From Pedobacter sp. ASV12 (GTDB taxonomy: Bacteria > Bacteroidota > Bacteroidia > Sphingobacteriales > Sphingobacteriaceae), in NCBI RefSeq assembly GCF_016429155.1, contig NZ_JAELUC010000016.1:1-58360 (forward strand): a stretch of DNA of 58,360 bases. Reading direction: 5' to 3'. The notes under the pieces are model-generated. The model was not told the origin of the DNA. It worked only from the letters and a program-made list of their open reading frames with translations, and did no database searches. Position numbers and translations under genes: made by a program. Below, one piece after another: positions 27,197 through 36,779 of the stretch (positions are counted from its first letter, which is position 1; each line of letters opens with the position of its first letter).

Positions 27197-27220
27197 CAAT
27201 TATTTTGTCCTAATGTAACT
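27192..27220 (-). promoter_or_regulatory. Inverted repeat overlapping the maeB promoter
   Basis: Arms AGTTACA (27192-27198) and TGTAACT (27214-27220) with a 15-nt spacer cover the -7 region and extend upstream towards -33. A repressor or activator dimer bound here could control the malic enzyme-ruvA-sprA operon. No known regulator family is assigned. Confidence 0.4.
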
Positions 27221-27294
27221 GTTTTTTAATTGTTATCACACGTACGTACAGCGAATTATACTACAGTTCTCCGCGCTCAAAAAGTATCGAAACA

Positions 27295-27328
27295 GGTATT
27301 TTTACGGAGAGATTTAGGCAAAAATACC
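27295..27328 (-). terminator. 9-bp hairpin downstream of the lytic transglycosylase gene
   Basis: Perfect arms GGTATTTTT and AAAAATACC with a 16-nt loop lie 32 nt beyond the stop codon of the 27360 gene. It may end that transcript, although no T-run follows directly. On the minus strand the first arm also contains TATTTTTG, so it could instead include a second promoter for maeB. Confidence 0.35.
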
Positions 27329-27359
27329 AGGTAATCGGACTCTGAAATGAGGCCCCGAA

Positions 27360-28757
27360 CTAGCTTTTAATCTTCAGCACCATACCCGGTTGCAAGACTG
27401 CTTTTTTAAGGCCATTTGTTTTTTTGATCTGGGCCACGTTTACGCCGTCAAATTTTTCGGCAATGCCCGACAAGGTATCGCCAGCCTTTACTTTATAGTT
27501 AATGAAGCTCGCTTTGGCCGCAGGCTTGGCCTGTTCGAGGGCGGATCCGTAAATCCTTAGCTTTTGGCCCGGAACAATCGTACTGCTGGGCAACTTGTTC
27601 CAAACCTTAAGATCCTGCACTTCTACGCCGTACAAATTGGCAATAGCGCCCAAGTTCTCGCCGGGTTTAACTTTATGGTAATTAGATTTGGCCACTGCCT
27701 TTTGTACCGGTGCTTTCTTGCGAAGCTCCCGCACGTCGTCTGTGGAGGCCAAAACCACCTCACGATCCATTTCGATATCGTTATTTAAAACCTCGTAAAT
27801 TTTGGCAAAGCTTTCTTGTTCTACCTTAGGCATGATGATGCGCTTAGGCAATTCTGCGGTTCCGTTAACGATTTTTTTCTTGTACGAAGGGTTTAGTCCA
27901 ACCAAGGTTTCTTCTTCGTAGTTCATAGCCTTTGCCAAATCGGCCAGGGCTACAAAATGGCTCACATGAACGGTATCTGTTTTAAGCGTAATTGGCGAGG
28001 TCTGCATGGCAATATTATGCGTATTGGCATAGTTCATTACATACACCGTGGCAATAAAAGCCGGCACATAATCTCTGGTTTCTTTGGGCAGGAAAGGCCT
28101 GATGGCCCAAAAGTCTCGCGAACCTGCCTTATCAATGGCCCGAGTTACATTGCCTTTGCCACAATTATAGGCCGCAATGGCCAGCAGCCAATCGCCCAAT
28201 TCTTCGTAGGCATCCCTGAAATAGGCCGCCGCGGCATAACTGGCCTGGATTGGATCCTTGCGCTCGTCTACAAAATTGTCCATGTTTAAGCCGTAAGCTT
28301 TGGCAGTGCCGAACATAAACTGCCAAAGGCCTGTGGCACCCACCCTTGAAATGGCATGCGGACTCATAGACGATTCGATAATGGGCAGGTATTTAATTTC
28401 GGCCGGAATGTTGTAGGCTTTTAGCGCTTTTTCGAAGATGGGGAAATAGTAGTTAGACAGCCCGAGCATTTTGCCCATCATGTCTTTTCGCCGACTGTAG
28501 ATGTCGATAAAGTTCTGTACATATTCGTTATAGCTTAATGGAACCGTTTTTTGAATCGAATCCAAACGCAGCTTATAAACCAGGTTCTGGTTATAAAACA
28601 GGGGCTTGTCTATGAAAGGTACGGCAACGGTATCGTGGGGCAAATTAGTCGTAACGGCCTTGAACAAGGAATCGTTTTGGTTATTTCTGATCGGATTTTG
28701 GGCTGTTGCATTGAAAAATGCCACTAAACTTAACGCAAATAGTACGATTTTTTTCAT
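27360..28757 (-). CDS. Membrane-bound lytic transglycosylase with two LysM domains (MltD-like)
   Basis: This exported peptidoglycan lyase of 465 residues has a signal peptide (1-20, FNATAQ), a family 1 lytic transglycosylase domain with catalytic Glu128 (PIIESSMSP), the motif GLWQFM (143-148) and the AAYNCGKGNV segment. Two C-terminal LysM repeats follow (about 361-405 and 418-465), which hold it to peptidoglycan. The ATG at 28755-28757 starts the signal peptide; the in-frame extension to 28847 adds 30 unrelated residues, so I rejected it. It would cut glycan strands non-hydrolytically in the periplasm. It lies between gatA and maeB with clear gaps on both sides. Confidence 0.94.
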   Translation of the reverse strand: MKKIVLFALSLVAFFNATAQNPIRNNQNDSLFKAVTTNLPHDTVAVPFIDKPLFYNQNLVYKLRLDSIQKTVPLSYNEYVQNFIDIYSRRKDMMGKMLGLSNYYFPIFEKALKAYNIPAEIKYLPIIESSMSPHAISRVGATGLWQFMFGTAKAYGLNMDNFVDERKDPIQASYAAAAYFRDAYEELGDWLLAIAAYNCGKGNVTRAIDKAGSRDFWAIRPFLPKETRDYVPAFIATVYVMNYANTHNIAMQTSPITLKTDTVHVSHFVALADLAKAMNYEEETLVGLNPSYKKKIVNGTAELPKRIIMPKVEQESFAKIYEVLNNDIEMDREVVLASTDDVRELRKKAPVQKAVAKSNYHKVKPGENLGAIANLYGVEVQDLKVWNKLPSSTIVPGQKLRIYGSALEQAKPAAKASFINYKVKAGDTLSGIAEKFDGVNVAQIKKTNGLKKAVLQPGMVLKIKS

Positions 28758-28878
28758 CAGCTTATTATTTGGTTTTAAATGACGGAAACTTCCGCAAGGA
28801 AATCCGGCATCAATTTTATTCGGTTTGCCCATGAATGCCATGAGCATGGCCTATCCAATACCGCCGAAACGGCTAGTC

Positions 28879-30303
28879 CTAATTTTTATTTAAAAAGCTA
28901 TGCGACAGGGAAAGTAGCTCCTGCTCGTTAAAATGTTTGGTCATTAACTGAACACTTAACGGCAAACCCGCCTGGTTATTGCCCAAAGGCAAGGCAACTG
29001 CCGGAATACCAGCCAGTGAAGCCAGCACGGTGTAAATATCGGCCATGTACATGACCAAGGGATCTTGGCTATGTTCGCCCATTTTAAAGGCCGGTGTAGG
29101 CGTAACCGGGCTCAACAAGAAATCGTAGGTCTTTAACAGTTCTTCTATCTTTTCCCTAATTAAGCGACGTACCTGCTGTGCCTTTTGGTAATAGGCATCA
29201 TAGTAACCAGCGCTAAGCACAAAAGTGCCCAACATGATCCTGCGTTTCACTTCTTCACCAAAACCTTCAGCTCTCGACAGCTTGTAAAGGCTGTTCAGGC
29301 TTTCGGCATCGGTATTGCGATGGCCATAATGGACACCATCAAAGCGCGAAAGATTAGAAGAGGCTTCGGCAGTGGTTAAAATATAATAGGTTGGCACCAG
29401 GTAATCGAGCAGGTTAAACGATACGTACTCAATTTCGTGGCCCAGGCTTTTGAATTGCTCCAAACTGGCGAGTATGGCCTGTTTTATTTCGGGATCAAGG
29501 GCTTCGTTATCAATGGTTTCCCGCAACACGGCAATTTTTTTGGGGGCCAGTGGCCTTAAATGCTGCGCATATTGAGGCACTGCAAGCGTGGCTACGGTGC
29601 TGTCTTCTTCATCGGCGCCTGCCAATACTTCGAGCAACAAAGCGGCATCGCTAACCGAACTGGTTAAGGTACCTACCTGATCGAAGGAAGAGGCATAGGC
29701 AATTACGCCATAGCGAGAAATTCGTCCATAAGTTGGCTTAAACCCGATGTTGCCACAGAAGGCTGCCGGTTGACGAACCGAACCGCCAGTATCGGTACCC
29801 AGAGCTGCCAGGCACATATCGGCTTGTACGGCTACCGCCGACCCGCCCGAGGAACCGCCCGATACCCTTGCCTCATCGGCTGCGTTTTTTACCGCACCGA
29901 AATAAGAAGTTTCGTTAGAGCCGCCCATGGCAAATTCGTCGCAGTTCAAGCGGCCAATAATGATGGCATCTTCCTGCAACAGGCGTTTTACTACCGTTGA
30001 TGAATAAGGAGAAATGAAGCCTTCGAGCATTTTAGAAGAGGCAGTGACTTCATGACCGGCATAGCAGATATTGTCTTTGATGCCAATAACCATGCCCGCC
30101 AGTTTGCCTGCCGTTCCGTTAGCTAGCTTTTGCTGTACCGTGTCAGCTTGCTGCGTGGCAGAATCAAAAAACACCTCATTAAACGCATTGAGGTGTTTAT
30201 GAATGCTTATCTGCTCGAAATAATAGGCCAATAATTCCTGTAAATCAAGCTCTTTTTGGTCGAGCTTTGCACGTATCTCGGCTAGTGAAGCAAATTTCTT
30301 CAA
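28879..30303 (-). CDS. gatA: Asp-tRNA(Asn)/Glu-tRNA(Gln) amidotransferase subunit A
   Basis: GatA releases ammonia from glutamine for transamidation of misacylated tRNA by GatCAB. The 474-residue protein has the amidase-signature catalytic set Lys76 (GIKDN), Ser151 (SGGSSGGS) and Ser175 (GTDTGGSVRQP), with the exact 75 and 99 residue spacing found in known GatA enzymes. Length is typical. gatB and gatC are not adjacent, as is usual in this phylum. It follows tatA by 37 nt on the same strand and may share its transcript. Confidence 0.97.
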   Translation of the reverse strand: MKKFASLAEIRAKLDQKELDLQELLAYYFEQISIHKHLNAFNEVFFDSATQQADTVQQKLANGTAGKLAGMVIGIKDNICYAGHEVTASSKMLEGFISPYSSTVVKRLLQEDAIIIGRLNCDEFAMGGSNETSYFGAVKNAADEARVSGGSSGGSAVAVQADMCLAALGTDTGGSVRQPAAFCGNIGFKPTYGRISRYGVIAYASSFDQVGTLTSSVSDAALLLEVLAGADEEDSTVATLAVPQYAQHLRPLAPKKIAVLRETIDNEALDPEIKQAILASLEQFKSLGHEIEYVSFNLLDYLVPTYYILTTAEASSNLSRFDGVHYGHRNTDAESLNSLYKLSRAEGFGEEVKRRIMLGTFVLSAGYYDAYYQKAQQVRRLIREKIEELLKTYDFLLSPVTPTPAFKMGEHSQDPLVMYMADIYTVLASLAGIPAVALPLGNNQAGLPLSVQLMTKHFNEQELLSLSHSFLNKN

Positions 30304-30340
30304 GACTTGGATTTAAAAGAATTAGGTAGCGTAAATTAAA

Positions 30341-30538
30341 TTAGTTTTTTTCGTCTCTGTTAGTTGGGTTGCCGCCCGAATCTAACCCGTCTTTACCGTC
30401 TTTAAATTCTTTTACGCCTCTTCCCAAACCGCGCATCAATTCAGGGATTTTCTTGCCTCCAAAAAGCAACAAAAGAGCAGCGATAATCAAAAGGATCTCT
30501 GGTGTGCCTAAGCCGGCAAGAATTGTTGGTTGTACCAT
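30341..30538 (-). CDS. tatA: Twin-arginine translocase subunit TatA/E (1)
   Basis: This 65-residue protein has the TatA plan: a short N terminus, one membrane helix (about 14-27), the conserved FGGKKIPEL hinge, an amphipathic helix ([13 protein letters not shown]) and a short polar tail. TatA forms the pore or membrane-thinning patch for folded, twin-arginine-tagged proteins. A second TatA-type gene lies 40 nt upstream; tatC is not in the window. Confidence 0.95.
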   Translation of the reverse strand: MVQPTILAGLGTPEILLIIAALLLLFGGKKIPELMRGLGRGVKEFKDGKDGLDSGGNPTNRDEKN

Positions 30539-30578
30539 GATTTTTTTATATTAAGTTTTTTAAGTCTGATTTTATGGC

Positions 30579-30926
30579 CTATGAGTAGGTTTCCTTATCC
30601 TTGTGGGGTTCGGTTGCCGTTGGCTCATTGGCTGGGGCTTCGCTTGTTTCTGCAGTGGCCTCTTCTGTTGGATGGTGGCGCGCCGCATTTTTCTCAATCT
30701 CTGCCTCTTCGTTCAATTCCTTGTCTATATCTACGGCATTTATGTTCCGATGGATTTCACGCTTGACACCTTCCGACGCATCTTTAAACTCTCTGATACC
30801 TTTTCCGAGGCCTCTTGCCAATTCAGGCAATTTTTTACCTCCAAATAACAAAAGTATGGCCACCATAATGATGGCAATCTCGCCGCCCCCCATGTTTAGG
30901 AACTCTAATAACACCCCTGAATACAT
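30579..30926 (-). CDS. Twin-arginine translocase subunit TatA/B-type (2)
   Basis: This 115-residue homologue has the same hinge (FGGKKLPEL) and amphipathic helix (ARGLGKGIREFKDAS), followed by a long acidic, Ala/Glu/Thr-rich tail (about 60-115). The hinge is TatA-like, whereas the longer charged tail recalls TatB. Two possible starts exist, Met1 or Met12 (MGGGEIA); the shorter one matches the family better. Having two different subunits side by side suggests a TatA/TatB-like division of labour in a phylum where TatB is usually not annotated. Confidence 0.92.
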   Translation of the reverse strand: MYSGVLLEFLNMGGGEIAIIMVAILLLFGGKKLPELARGLGKGIREFKDASEGVKREIHRNINAVDIDKELNEEAEIEKNAARHHPTEEATAETSEAPANEPTATEPHKDKETYS

Positions 30927-30975
30927 CTTTAATCAATTTTTATACAAATATAGACAAATATTAGTTCTTAAAGGT

Positions 30976-32253
30976 TTAACGCGCAATCCAACCTTCCGGA
31001 TTTTGTGCCTTATCGCCTTTCCTTACCTGAAATTCGAGCTCTCCTACACCATTGCTATCACCCACTACACCTATAACTTGCTTGGTTGTTACGGTTTCGC
31101 CTTTGGATACGCTAACGCTTTTGAGGTTAGAATAAACCGTAAAATATTCGCCATGATTGATCAGGATAAAGTAACGTCCCTGGAAAGGGCTGATCGATGT
31201 AACCTTGCCATTAAAAACTGCGCGCACAGCAGTGCCTTCTGCCGTGTTGTAAGTTACGCCATCGCTATTTGCCGTAGCCTGGTCAACTTTATAGGAACCA
31301 AAGCGCTGCACAATATAACCCGTAGCTACCGGCGCAGGCAAACTACCCCTATTATTTTCAAAAGCGGCAGATAATTTGGCAGCTTCTGGAGTTGCTCTCA
31401 ACATTTCGCTGGTTGTTGCCGACTTAGGTTTTGCCGGAGCAGCCGGTGCCGGTCTGTTTTCGGCCTTGGCTTTCGCTGCGGCAATCCGCTCTCTTTCCCT
31501 TTCCTCTTCCTCGGCTTTTTTCTTGGCGGCGGCAATCTCTCTGTTAATGGCTGCCCTGATTTCCCTGCTTATGGCTTCCTGTTGCTGCCTTTTCTTCTGG
31601 ATGTCTTGCTTATACTGTTTTTCCTGTTTGCTCAATTGGTTAAGCACTACGGTTTGCTCTATCTTCTTTTTGTCGAGTTTCGATTTTTCGCTTACCTGTT
31701 CTTTAAGCAGGCTGTTTTTGTTCTTTAAGTCTTTGTCGAGTACCACAATCTGATTGCTCAGGTCTTTTTCGGTTCCTTGTATATAGGCGGCCTGTTTTTT
31801 ACGGTACTGACCAAACTGCTGCAGGTATTTGATGCGCTTGTAGGCTTGGTTGAAGTCGCTGGCCGCAAAAACAAACATCATCTTATCGTACGAGTTGCGG
31901 TTGCGCTGCGCAAAGCGGATCATATTGGCATACTCCTTTTTCAAATCGCTCAAGCGGTTTTGCAGGTTATGCACCTTACCCGTATTTTCGGTAATCTGCT
32001 GGTCCAGATTTTTCATCTCCGAATTAATGGTAGAGATTTTATCCTGCATTAAACGTACCTGGGCCTTGATCGTGTTGATCTCGGTCAGCGTTAGTTTCTT
32101 GCCACTAGCGGTTTTATTCAGGTTTTTTTCGGCTAATTCTATCTGCCTCTGCAGGGCTTCTTTTTTTTTGATCAGCTCTTTGCTCGATTGTGCAAAACCG
32201 GTTGAACATAGGCCCGTTAACAGCAGGGAAAGGAGTAACTTGTTTAACTTCAT
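30976..32253 (-). CDS. EnvC-like murein hydrolase activator with degenerate LytM domain
   Basis: This 425-residue exported protein has a signal peptide (1-21), a long coiled coil (about 22-250, Lys/Glu/Gln-rich) and a C-terminal M23/LytM domain (about 310-425). The zinc-binding residues of active LytM enzymes are missing: the first motif reads NSDGVTY, the usual HL after TVYS is SNL, and the HxH site is ELEFQV. This is the pattern of EnvC-type proteins, which activate amidases for septum splitting rather than cutting murein themselves. It follows the DUF4292 lipoprotein by 20 nt in an envelope operon, and precedes the two TatA genes, which could export amidases (inference). Confidence 0.92.
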   Translation of the reverse strand: MKLNKLLLSLLLTGLCSTGFAQSSKELIKKKEALQRQIELAEKNLNKTASGKKLTLTEINTIKAQVRLMQDKISTINSEMKNLDQQITENTGKVHNLQNRLSDLKKEYANMIRFAQRNRNSYDKMMFVFAASDFNQAYKRIKYLQQFGQYRKKQAAYIQGTEKDLSNQIVVLDKDLKNKNSLLKEQVSEKSKLDKKKIEQTVVLNQLSKQEKQYKQDIQKKRQQQEAISREIRAAINREIAAAKKKAEEEERERERIAAAKAKAENRPAPAAPAKPKSATTSEMLRATPEAAKLSAAFENNRGSLPAPVATGYIVQRFGSYKVDQATANSDGVTYNTAEGTAVRAVFNGKVTSISPFQGRYFILINHGEYFTVYSNLKSVSVSKGETVTTKQVIGVVGDSNGVGELEFQVRKGDKAQNPEGWIAR

Positions 32254-32273
32254 TGCACCAAAAATATAAAAAT

Positions 32274-33065
32274 TTAGTTGATAACCTTAAAATTTTTAGG
32301 GACGTTGAAAGGGAACTCTACCGGCACATCGCTCTCTATCTTAGTGAATTCGATCTCAATATTGATCTTTTTCTCGCCCGACATCGTATTGATTTTAACG
32401 CTTGATGGGAACAGTGCATTGTTTACCGGTGTATATTTTCCATAGCTTACCTTGAGGGCTTGGGCAGCCTTGGCATCGTTCAACGTAACTTCTGATGGTT
32501 TGAGCAAGGTGTTAAAGAGCGTACGATAGGCCAGGTCGCCACTGTTGCCACTCAGCACCCATACACCGTTTTCCTGAACCAGATTGGCATCCATGTTCAT
32601 AAACTCGGGAATGGTATTGCCGGCAAATATGGCCTGTAACAAGCCAAAACTGATCTGCTTGTTGGTAAAGTTGTAGATATAGCTGAACGGCTTTTGGGTA
32701 TAGGTTTTTTCCAGCTTATTGAGCAAGAGCAAACTATCTGGCGTAATTACCGCCCTGGCAACTTCAACAATGCCACCGGCTGCCGTAATGATTGCCCAGA
32801 TCTTTTGGTCTTTCTGTATCCGGAGATTGATAGTTACGTTATTCTCCTCGCCATTAATGTCAAGCTTTGCCTTGCCTTTTAAGGCCAGGGTATTAAAAGA
32901 AAGGTCTTTTCCCTTAAGCAGGTTAAGGTTGTCCTGCTTTTTATCGGGTTGGGCGGGTTGCTCCTGACTAACCGGAGGTGTGGCCACAATAATCTTTTTG
33001 GTCTTGCAGCCCGTCGCAAAAACCACCAATGCCAATAATAGGCTACTTAATATATTTCTTTTCAT
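32274..33065 (-). CDS. DUF4292 family lipoprotein
   Basis: This 263-residue protein has a lipoprotein signal ending in ATGC with Cys20 as the lipid-bearing residue. The remainder matches the Bacteroidota-specific DUF4292 type, a beta-rich fold somewhat like lipoprotein carriers LolA/LolB (inference). Its first 23 bases overlap the end of the TPR gene, and the EnvC-like gene follows 20 nt downstream, so the three are one operon. The constant neighbourhood with a murein-hydrolase activator suggests an envelope maintenance role. Function is not established. Confidence 0.88.
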   Translation of the reverse strand: MKRNILSSLLLALVVFATGCKTKKIIVATPPVSQEQPAQPDKKQDNLNLLKGKDLSFNTLALKGKAKLDINGEENNVTINLRIQKDQKIWAIITAAGGIVEVARAVITPDSLLLLNKLEKTYTQKPFSYIYNFTNKQISFGLLQAIFAGNTIPEFMNMDANLVQENGVWVLSGNSGDLAYRTLFNTLLKPSEVTLNDAKAAQALKVSYGKYTPVNNALFPSSVKINTMSGEKKINIEIEFTKIESDVPVEFPFNVPKNFKVIN

Positions 33066-34740
33066 TGATTTTCTTGTTTAGTTTATCGGAATCATTTCCT
33101 GCCTGCTTGGCCTTTTGCCACTGCTCCAGCGCGGCGGTTGTTTCTCCTTTCAGAAAAAGGATATCGCCGTAGTGCTCTAGGTAAACAGGATTTGAAGCCT
33201 CATTGTTTTGCAATGCCTTTTCGATCCAGTTAAGCGCCTGTTCGTACTTGCCCTGTTTAAGCAGTACCATGGCATAAGTATCGGCGATGGATGCATTTTG
33301 CGGGAGTGCCGCCGCCGCCTTGGCCGCCAGTTGTTCGGCTTTTGTTAAATTCTGATTTCTTAACGCCAAATAATAGGCATAATTGCTCAAGGTCAAATAA
33401 TTGGCCGGATCAAGCGAAATGGCCTTATCGAAAGCTGCATCGGCCTCCTTGAGCTTGGCCTGATCTATAAAAACCTCGGCCTGCAGGGCAAAAATCATGG
33501 CCTTTAAGCTATTGTCGTCGGCATCTAGCTGCAAAGCCGATTTGATTTCCAGTGCGGCTTCGGCATTTTGCCCGTTTCTATGCAATGCAAAGGCCTTGTA
33601 ATAATATAAAATGGCCTGATTGGGATAAATGGCCAAGGCATCATCGCCGGTTTTAATGGCTTCTGTGTATTGGCCCAGTAAAGTTTGGATGCTCAATACC
33701 TTTTCCCAGGCCATATACAGCTGATCTGACAGCTTTAAAGCGGCCATGTACTGCGCTTTGGCCTGATTGAGGCTGCCTTGCTGGTAATATACATCGCCAT
33801 AGAGCAGGAGGAGCTTTGGCTCGTTAGGATGCGCCTTTAAAGCCGTTTGAGCCAAAACCGTAGCATCTTTAGCTATACTCGGATTGCTAAATTTGGCCAA
33901 CATGGCACTGATAATCTTGGTTTTATTGGCCACGGGCATCGCCGGATTTGCAAATGCACTCTTTAAGGCTTCTACAGCCAGTTCGTTGTTCTTTTGCGAT
34001 TGATAAACATCGGCCAAGGCCAGGCCTATTTCGTAATTATCGGGTTCTAGTGCCTTGGCTTTTTGCAAGAGCGCCAGCGCCTCGGCCTGTTTGTTCTTTT
34101 CTAAAAGGATGCCGCTTAAATAGAGGTAGTTTTTGACATCGGCAGGGCCCTCGCTAATCATCTTGTTCAGGGCTTCGTCGGTTGCCGGGGTTTTGCCCTG
34201 CACGGCAATGCGCTGCTTGGCTAGGGCCAGCTCTTTTGACGAGCCAAATTTCTTTTCTACGGCATCGTAGGCCTTCTGGGCTTCTTCGGTTTTGCCGGCA
34301 ATGGCCAATGCACTGGCCTTGTCGAAATAATATTCTTCGGTTTCTGGAGCGAGCTTTACCAATTGTTCGAGCACCGGTATCAAAGCTTCCATGTTGCCGT
34401 TGCGCTTGTAAATCTCCGATTGCAGTTTCAGATACCAAACGTTTCCGGGGTTAAGGGCGATGGCTTTTTTAATGGCCACTTCTGCATCCAACAACTTGTT
34501 CTGACGCAGATTAAGCGAAGCCAATTCAAAATAAGCCGCATGGTTTTTGGCGTCCATGGCCACCACCTTGTTAAAGCTAACGTTGGCATTGGCATAATTT
34601 TCGGCCATTTTTTCTTTCAACCCCGCAAAAAACAGTTCCTTAACGGCATTGTTCTCTCTCGAAGGAAGCGTTACAGGTTCTTGCGCCTTCGTAAGGGCGC
34701 AACAGAGAAAAACCAATACCCAAACAAGTTTAAATTTCAT
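33043..34740 (-). CDS. Exported tetratricopeptide repeat protein
   Basis: This 565-residue protein has a signal peptide (1-19, TKAQ) and is otherwise made of about a dozen TPR units, recognisable by repeated ALALNP, YYLKLQ, AEKAL and similar patterns. TPR arrays are protein-binding scaffolds. It overlaps the DUF4292 lipoprotein gene by 23 bases and lies 92 nt downstream of dut, matching a gene order common in Bacteroidota. It may act as a periplasmic assembly factor for the envelope operon; this is inference from location. Confidence 0.9.
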   Translation of the reverse strand: MKFKLVWVLVFLCCALTKAQEPVTLPSRENNAVKELFFAGLKEKMAENYANANVSFNKVVAMDAKNHAAYFELASLNLRQNKLLDAEVAIKKAIALNPGNVWYLKLQSEIYKRNGNMEALIPVLEQLVKLAPETEEYYFDKASALAIAGKTEEAQKAYDAVEKKFGSSKELALAKQRIAVQGKTPATDEALNKMISEGPADVKNYLYLSGILLEKNKQAEALALLQKAKALEPDNYEIGLALADVYQSQKNNELAVEALKSAFANPAMPVANKTKIISAMLAKFSNPSIAKDATVLAQTALKAHPNEPKLLLLYGDVYYQQGSLNQAKAQYMAALKLSDQLYMAWEKVLSIQTLLGQYTEAIKTGDDALAIYPNQAILYYYKAFALHRNGQNAEAALEIKSALQLDADDNSLKAMIFALQAEVFIDQAKLKEADAAFDKAISLDPANYLTLSNYAYYLALRNQNLTKAEQLAAKAAAALPQNASIADTYAMVLLKQGKYEQALNWIEKALQNNEASNPVYLEHYGDILFLKGETTAALEQWQKAKQAGNDSDKLNKKINEKKYIK

Positions 34741-34832
34741 ACCAATTTAGTTTTGAATGCGTGGATTTTGAATGATCGAGTGGGTTTAACCTTTCCATTC
34801 TGGCCTTCAAAATTCCTTCATTCAATCATTAA

Positions 34833-35267
34833 TTATTTTCCCGTATGGCCATAGCCTCCTGCCCCACGTTGGGTATCACCCAGTTCGGTAGCCAGTTGCC
34901 AACTAACGGTTTCATGTTGGGCTACTACCATTTGGGCAATCCGCTCGCCATCATTCACCACAAAATCAGTGTCAGACAGGTTAACCAGCAACACCTTGAT
35001 TTCTCCACGGTAATCGGCATCAATGGTTCCCGGCGAATTGACAATGCCTATGCCGTGCTTAAAGGCCAGTCCGCTTCTGGGCCTGATCTGCGCTTCGTAG
35101 CCTACCGGCAACTCGATGTGTAAACCCGTTGGAATTAAAATACGCTGCAAAGGTTTAATCGTAATGGCTTCATTAATGAAAGCCCTTAAGTCCATACCCG
35201 CGGCATGTTCGGTTTCGTAAGCCGGCAAAGGATGGGTTGAGTGGTTGATGATCTTGATGTTTAACAT
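34833..35267 (-). CDS. dut: dUTP diphosphatase
   Basis: Dut hydrolyses dUTP to dUMP, keeping uracil out of DNA. The 144-residue trimeric-type enzyme has all five motifs: AAGMDLRA (22-29), RPRSGLA (62-68), [10 protein letters not shown] (80-89), GERIAQMV (107-114) and [10 protein letters not shown] (134-143), the last with Tyr in place of the common Phe. Length is exactly as expected. It ends 92 nt before the TPR gene and begins 3 nt after the flippase gene, so dut and the flippase are co-transcribed. Confidence 0.98.
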   Translation of the reverse strand: MLNIKIINHSTHPLPAYETEHAAGMDLRAFINEAITIKPLQRILIPTGLHIELPVGYEAQIRPRSGLAFKHGIGIVNSPGTIDADYRGEIKVLLVNLSDTDFVVNDGERIAQMVVAQHETVSWQLATELGDTQRGAGGYGHTGK

Positions 35268-35270
35268 GGG

Positions 35271-36770
35271 CTAGCCTTTTTTTAAGATTTTCATTAAGCC
35301 GTCTTTCTCTACATAATAAATACCTGCAATAAAAACGACGAGCATGGCATTGCCGATATAAATATTGCGGTGAAAGATGAAAAACGAGGAGAATACAATG
35401 GCGGTAGAAATTACCAAATAAGCCAAAATCTTTTTCAGGTTATAAGGTATCGGATAATATTTCTGTCCCAATACATACGATAAAACCATCATCACAAAAT
35501 AGGCCAGCATGCTGGTCCACGCCGAGCCCATGTAGCTGAACCTCGGGATCAACACAAAGTTGAGTACGATGGTGATGACGGCACCAGCTACCGAAATGTA
35601 CAGGCCAAAACGGGTTTGGTCTGAAAGACGGTACCACACCGAAAGGTTCATGTAAATGCCCAGGCAAACATAGCCCAGCAACAGGTAAGGTACCGCAGGC
35701 AAGCCTACCCAAAACTCGGCAATGTGCTTTTCGTCTCGACTGATGAAATATTTAAGGATTTCGATATTGGCAATCAGTGCCACAAAAATAATGGCCAAAG
35801 CAATTACAAAGTACTGCAAAATGGTGGCATAGGTATTCTTGGCGTCTTTGTGCTTGGCATGACTGAAAAAGAAAGGCTCGGCGCCCAGCCTAAAGGCCGT
35901 AATAAAGATGCTCAGAAAGATAGCAATTTTGCATACGGCTCCATAAATACCCACTTCGCCGTTGGCAATCGCAGGGGGCAACAGTTTGTTCAACACAATC
36001 TTATCCAAGTTCTCATTAACAATGAAAGAAAGATTGGCCACTAAAATTGGCCAGCTGTAGGAAAACATGGCCGCAAACAATTTTTTATCGAACCTAAGCT
36101 GCAATTGCAAAAATTGGGGAATCAGGTAAATAAAGGTTACGATACTGGCAATAAGGTTGGCAATAAACACATAGCCCACCCAATGGTGCCTGTACCATGT
36201 AGCCAGCCAATCGGCACCTAACCAATGGTGCTTAATAATTGCCGGAACGCCATAGATAAAAAACAGGTTAAACCCTACAAAACAGCCGATATTGAGAAAT
36301 TTGGCTACGCTGTAGCGAACGGCCATTTCGTCGGCACGCAGTTTGGCAAAGGGGATAACGCTGATGGCATCAATGAACAAGATCCACAGGAAAAAATTAA
36401 CATACTGCTTATAATCGGGTATTTCGCTGGGCTTATTGGCTAGGTAGCCGGCAATCTGTTCGTTAAACACGATACCGGTTAACAGAAACAAGGTAGAAAC
36501 AAAGGCAATACAAAGGAACGAATTGTTGTATACCTCCTGTTTCTTGTCTTCAAACTTGTTGAGGTATCTGAAATAGGTGCTTTCCATACCAAAGGCCAAA
36601 ATGGCATTGATGATGGAAGCATTGGCATAGATGTTCGTAAAAATTCCATACACACCCTTGGGATAAACCCTGGTGTAAATTGGGGTAAGGATAAAGTTGA
36701 ACAGCCTGGAAAGGACCGTACTTATGCCATAAACAGCGGTTTGACCAATAAATTTTTTATATACAGACAA
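35271..36770 (-). CDS. Polysaccharide flippase (Wzx/MATE-like)
   Basis: This 499-residue inner-membrane protein has about 14 predicted helices and the N terminus typical of the polysaccharide biosynthesis family (YGISTVLSRLFNFILTPIYTR contains the conserved pattern). Such proteins flip undecaprenyl-linked oligosaccharide repeats. The frame is closed by a stop two codons upstream of the TTG at 36768-36770, so I use that start. No glycosyltransferase cluster surrounds it; it stands next to dut instead, so its substrate is unclear. Confidence 0.9.
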   Translation of the reverse strand: MSVYKKFIGQTAVYGISTVLSRLFNFILTPIYTRVYPKGVYGIFTNIYANASIINAILAFGMESTYFRYLNKFEDKKQEVYNNSFLCIAFVSTLFLLTGIVFNEQIAGYLANKPSEIPDYKQYVNFFLWILFIDAISVIPFAKLRADEMAVRYSVAKFLNIGCFVGFNLFFIYGVPAIIKHHWLGADWLATWYRHHWVGYVFIANLIASIVTFIYLIPQFLQLQLRFDKKLFAAMFSYSWPILVANLSFIVNENLDKIVLNKLLPPAIANGEVGIYGAVCKIAIFLSIFITAFRLGAEPFFFSHAKHKDAKNTYATILQYFVIALAIIFVALIANIEILKYFISRDEKHIAEFWVGLPAVPYLLLGYVCLGIYMNLSVWYRLSDQTRFGLYISVAGAVITIVLNFVLIPRFSYMGSAWTSMLAYFVMMVLSYVLGQKYYPIPYNLKKILAYLVISTAIVFSSFFIFHRNIYIGNAMLVVFIAGIYYVEKDGLMKILKKG

Positions 36771-36779
36771 TGTAATTTA

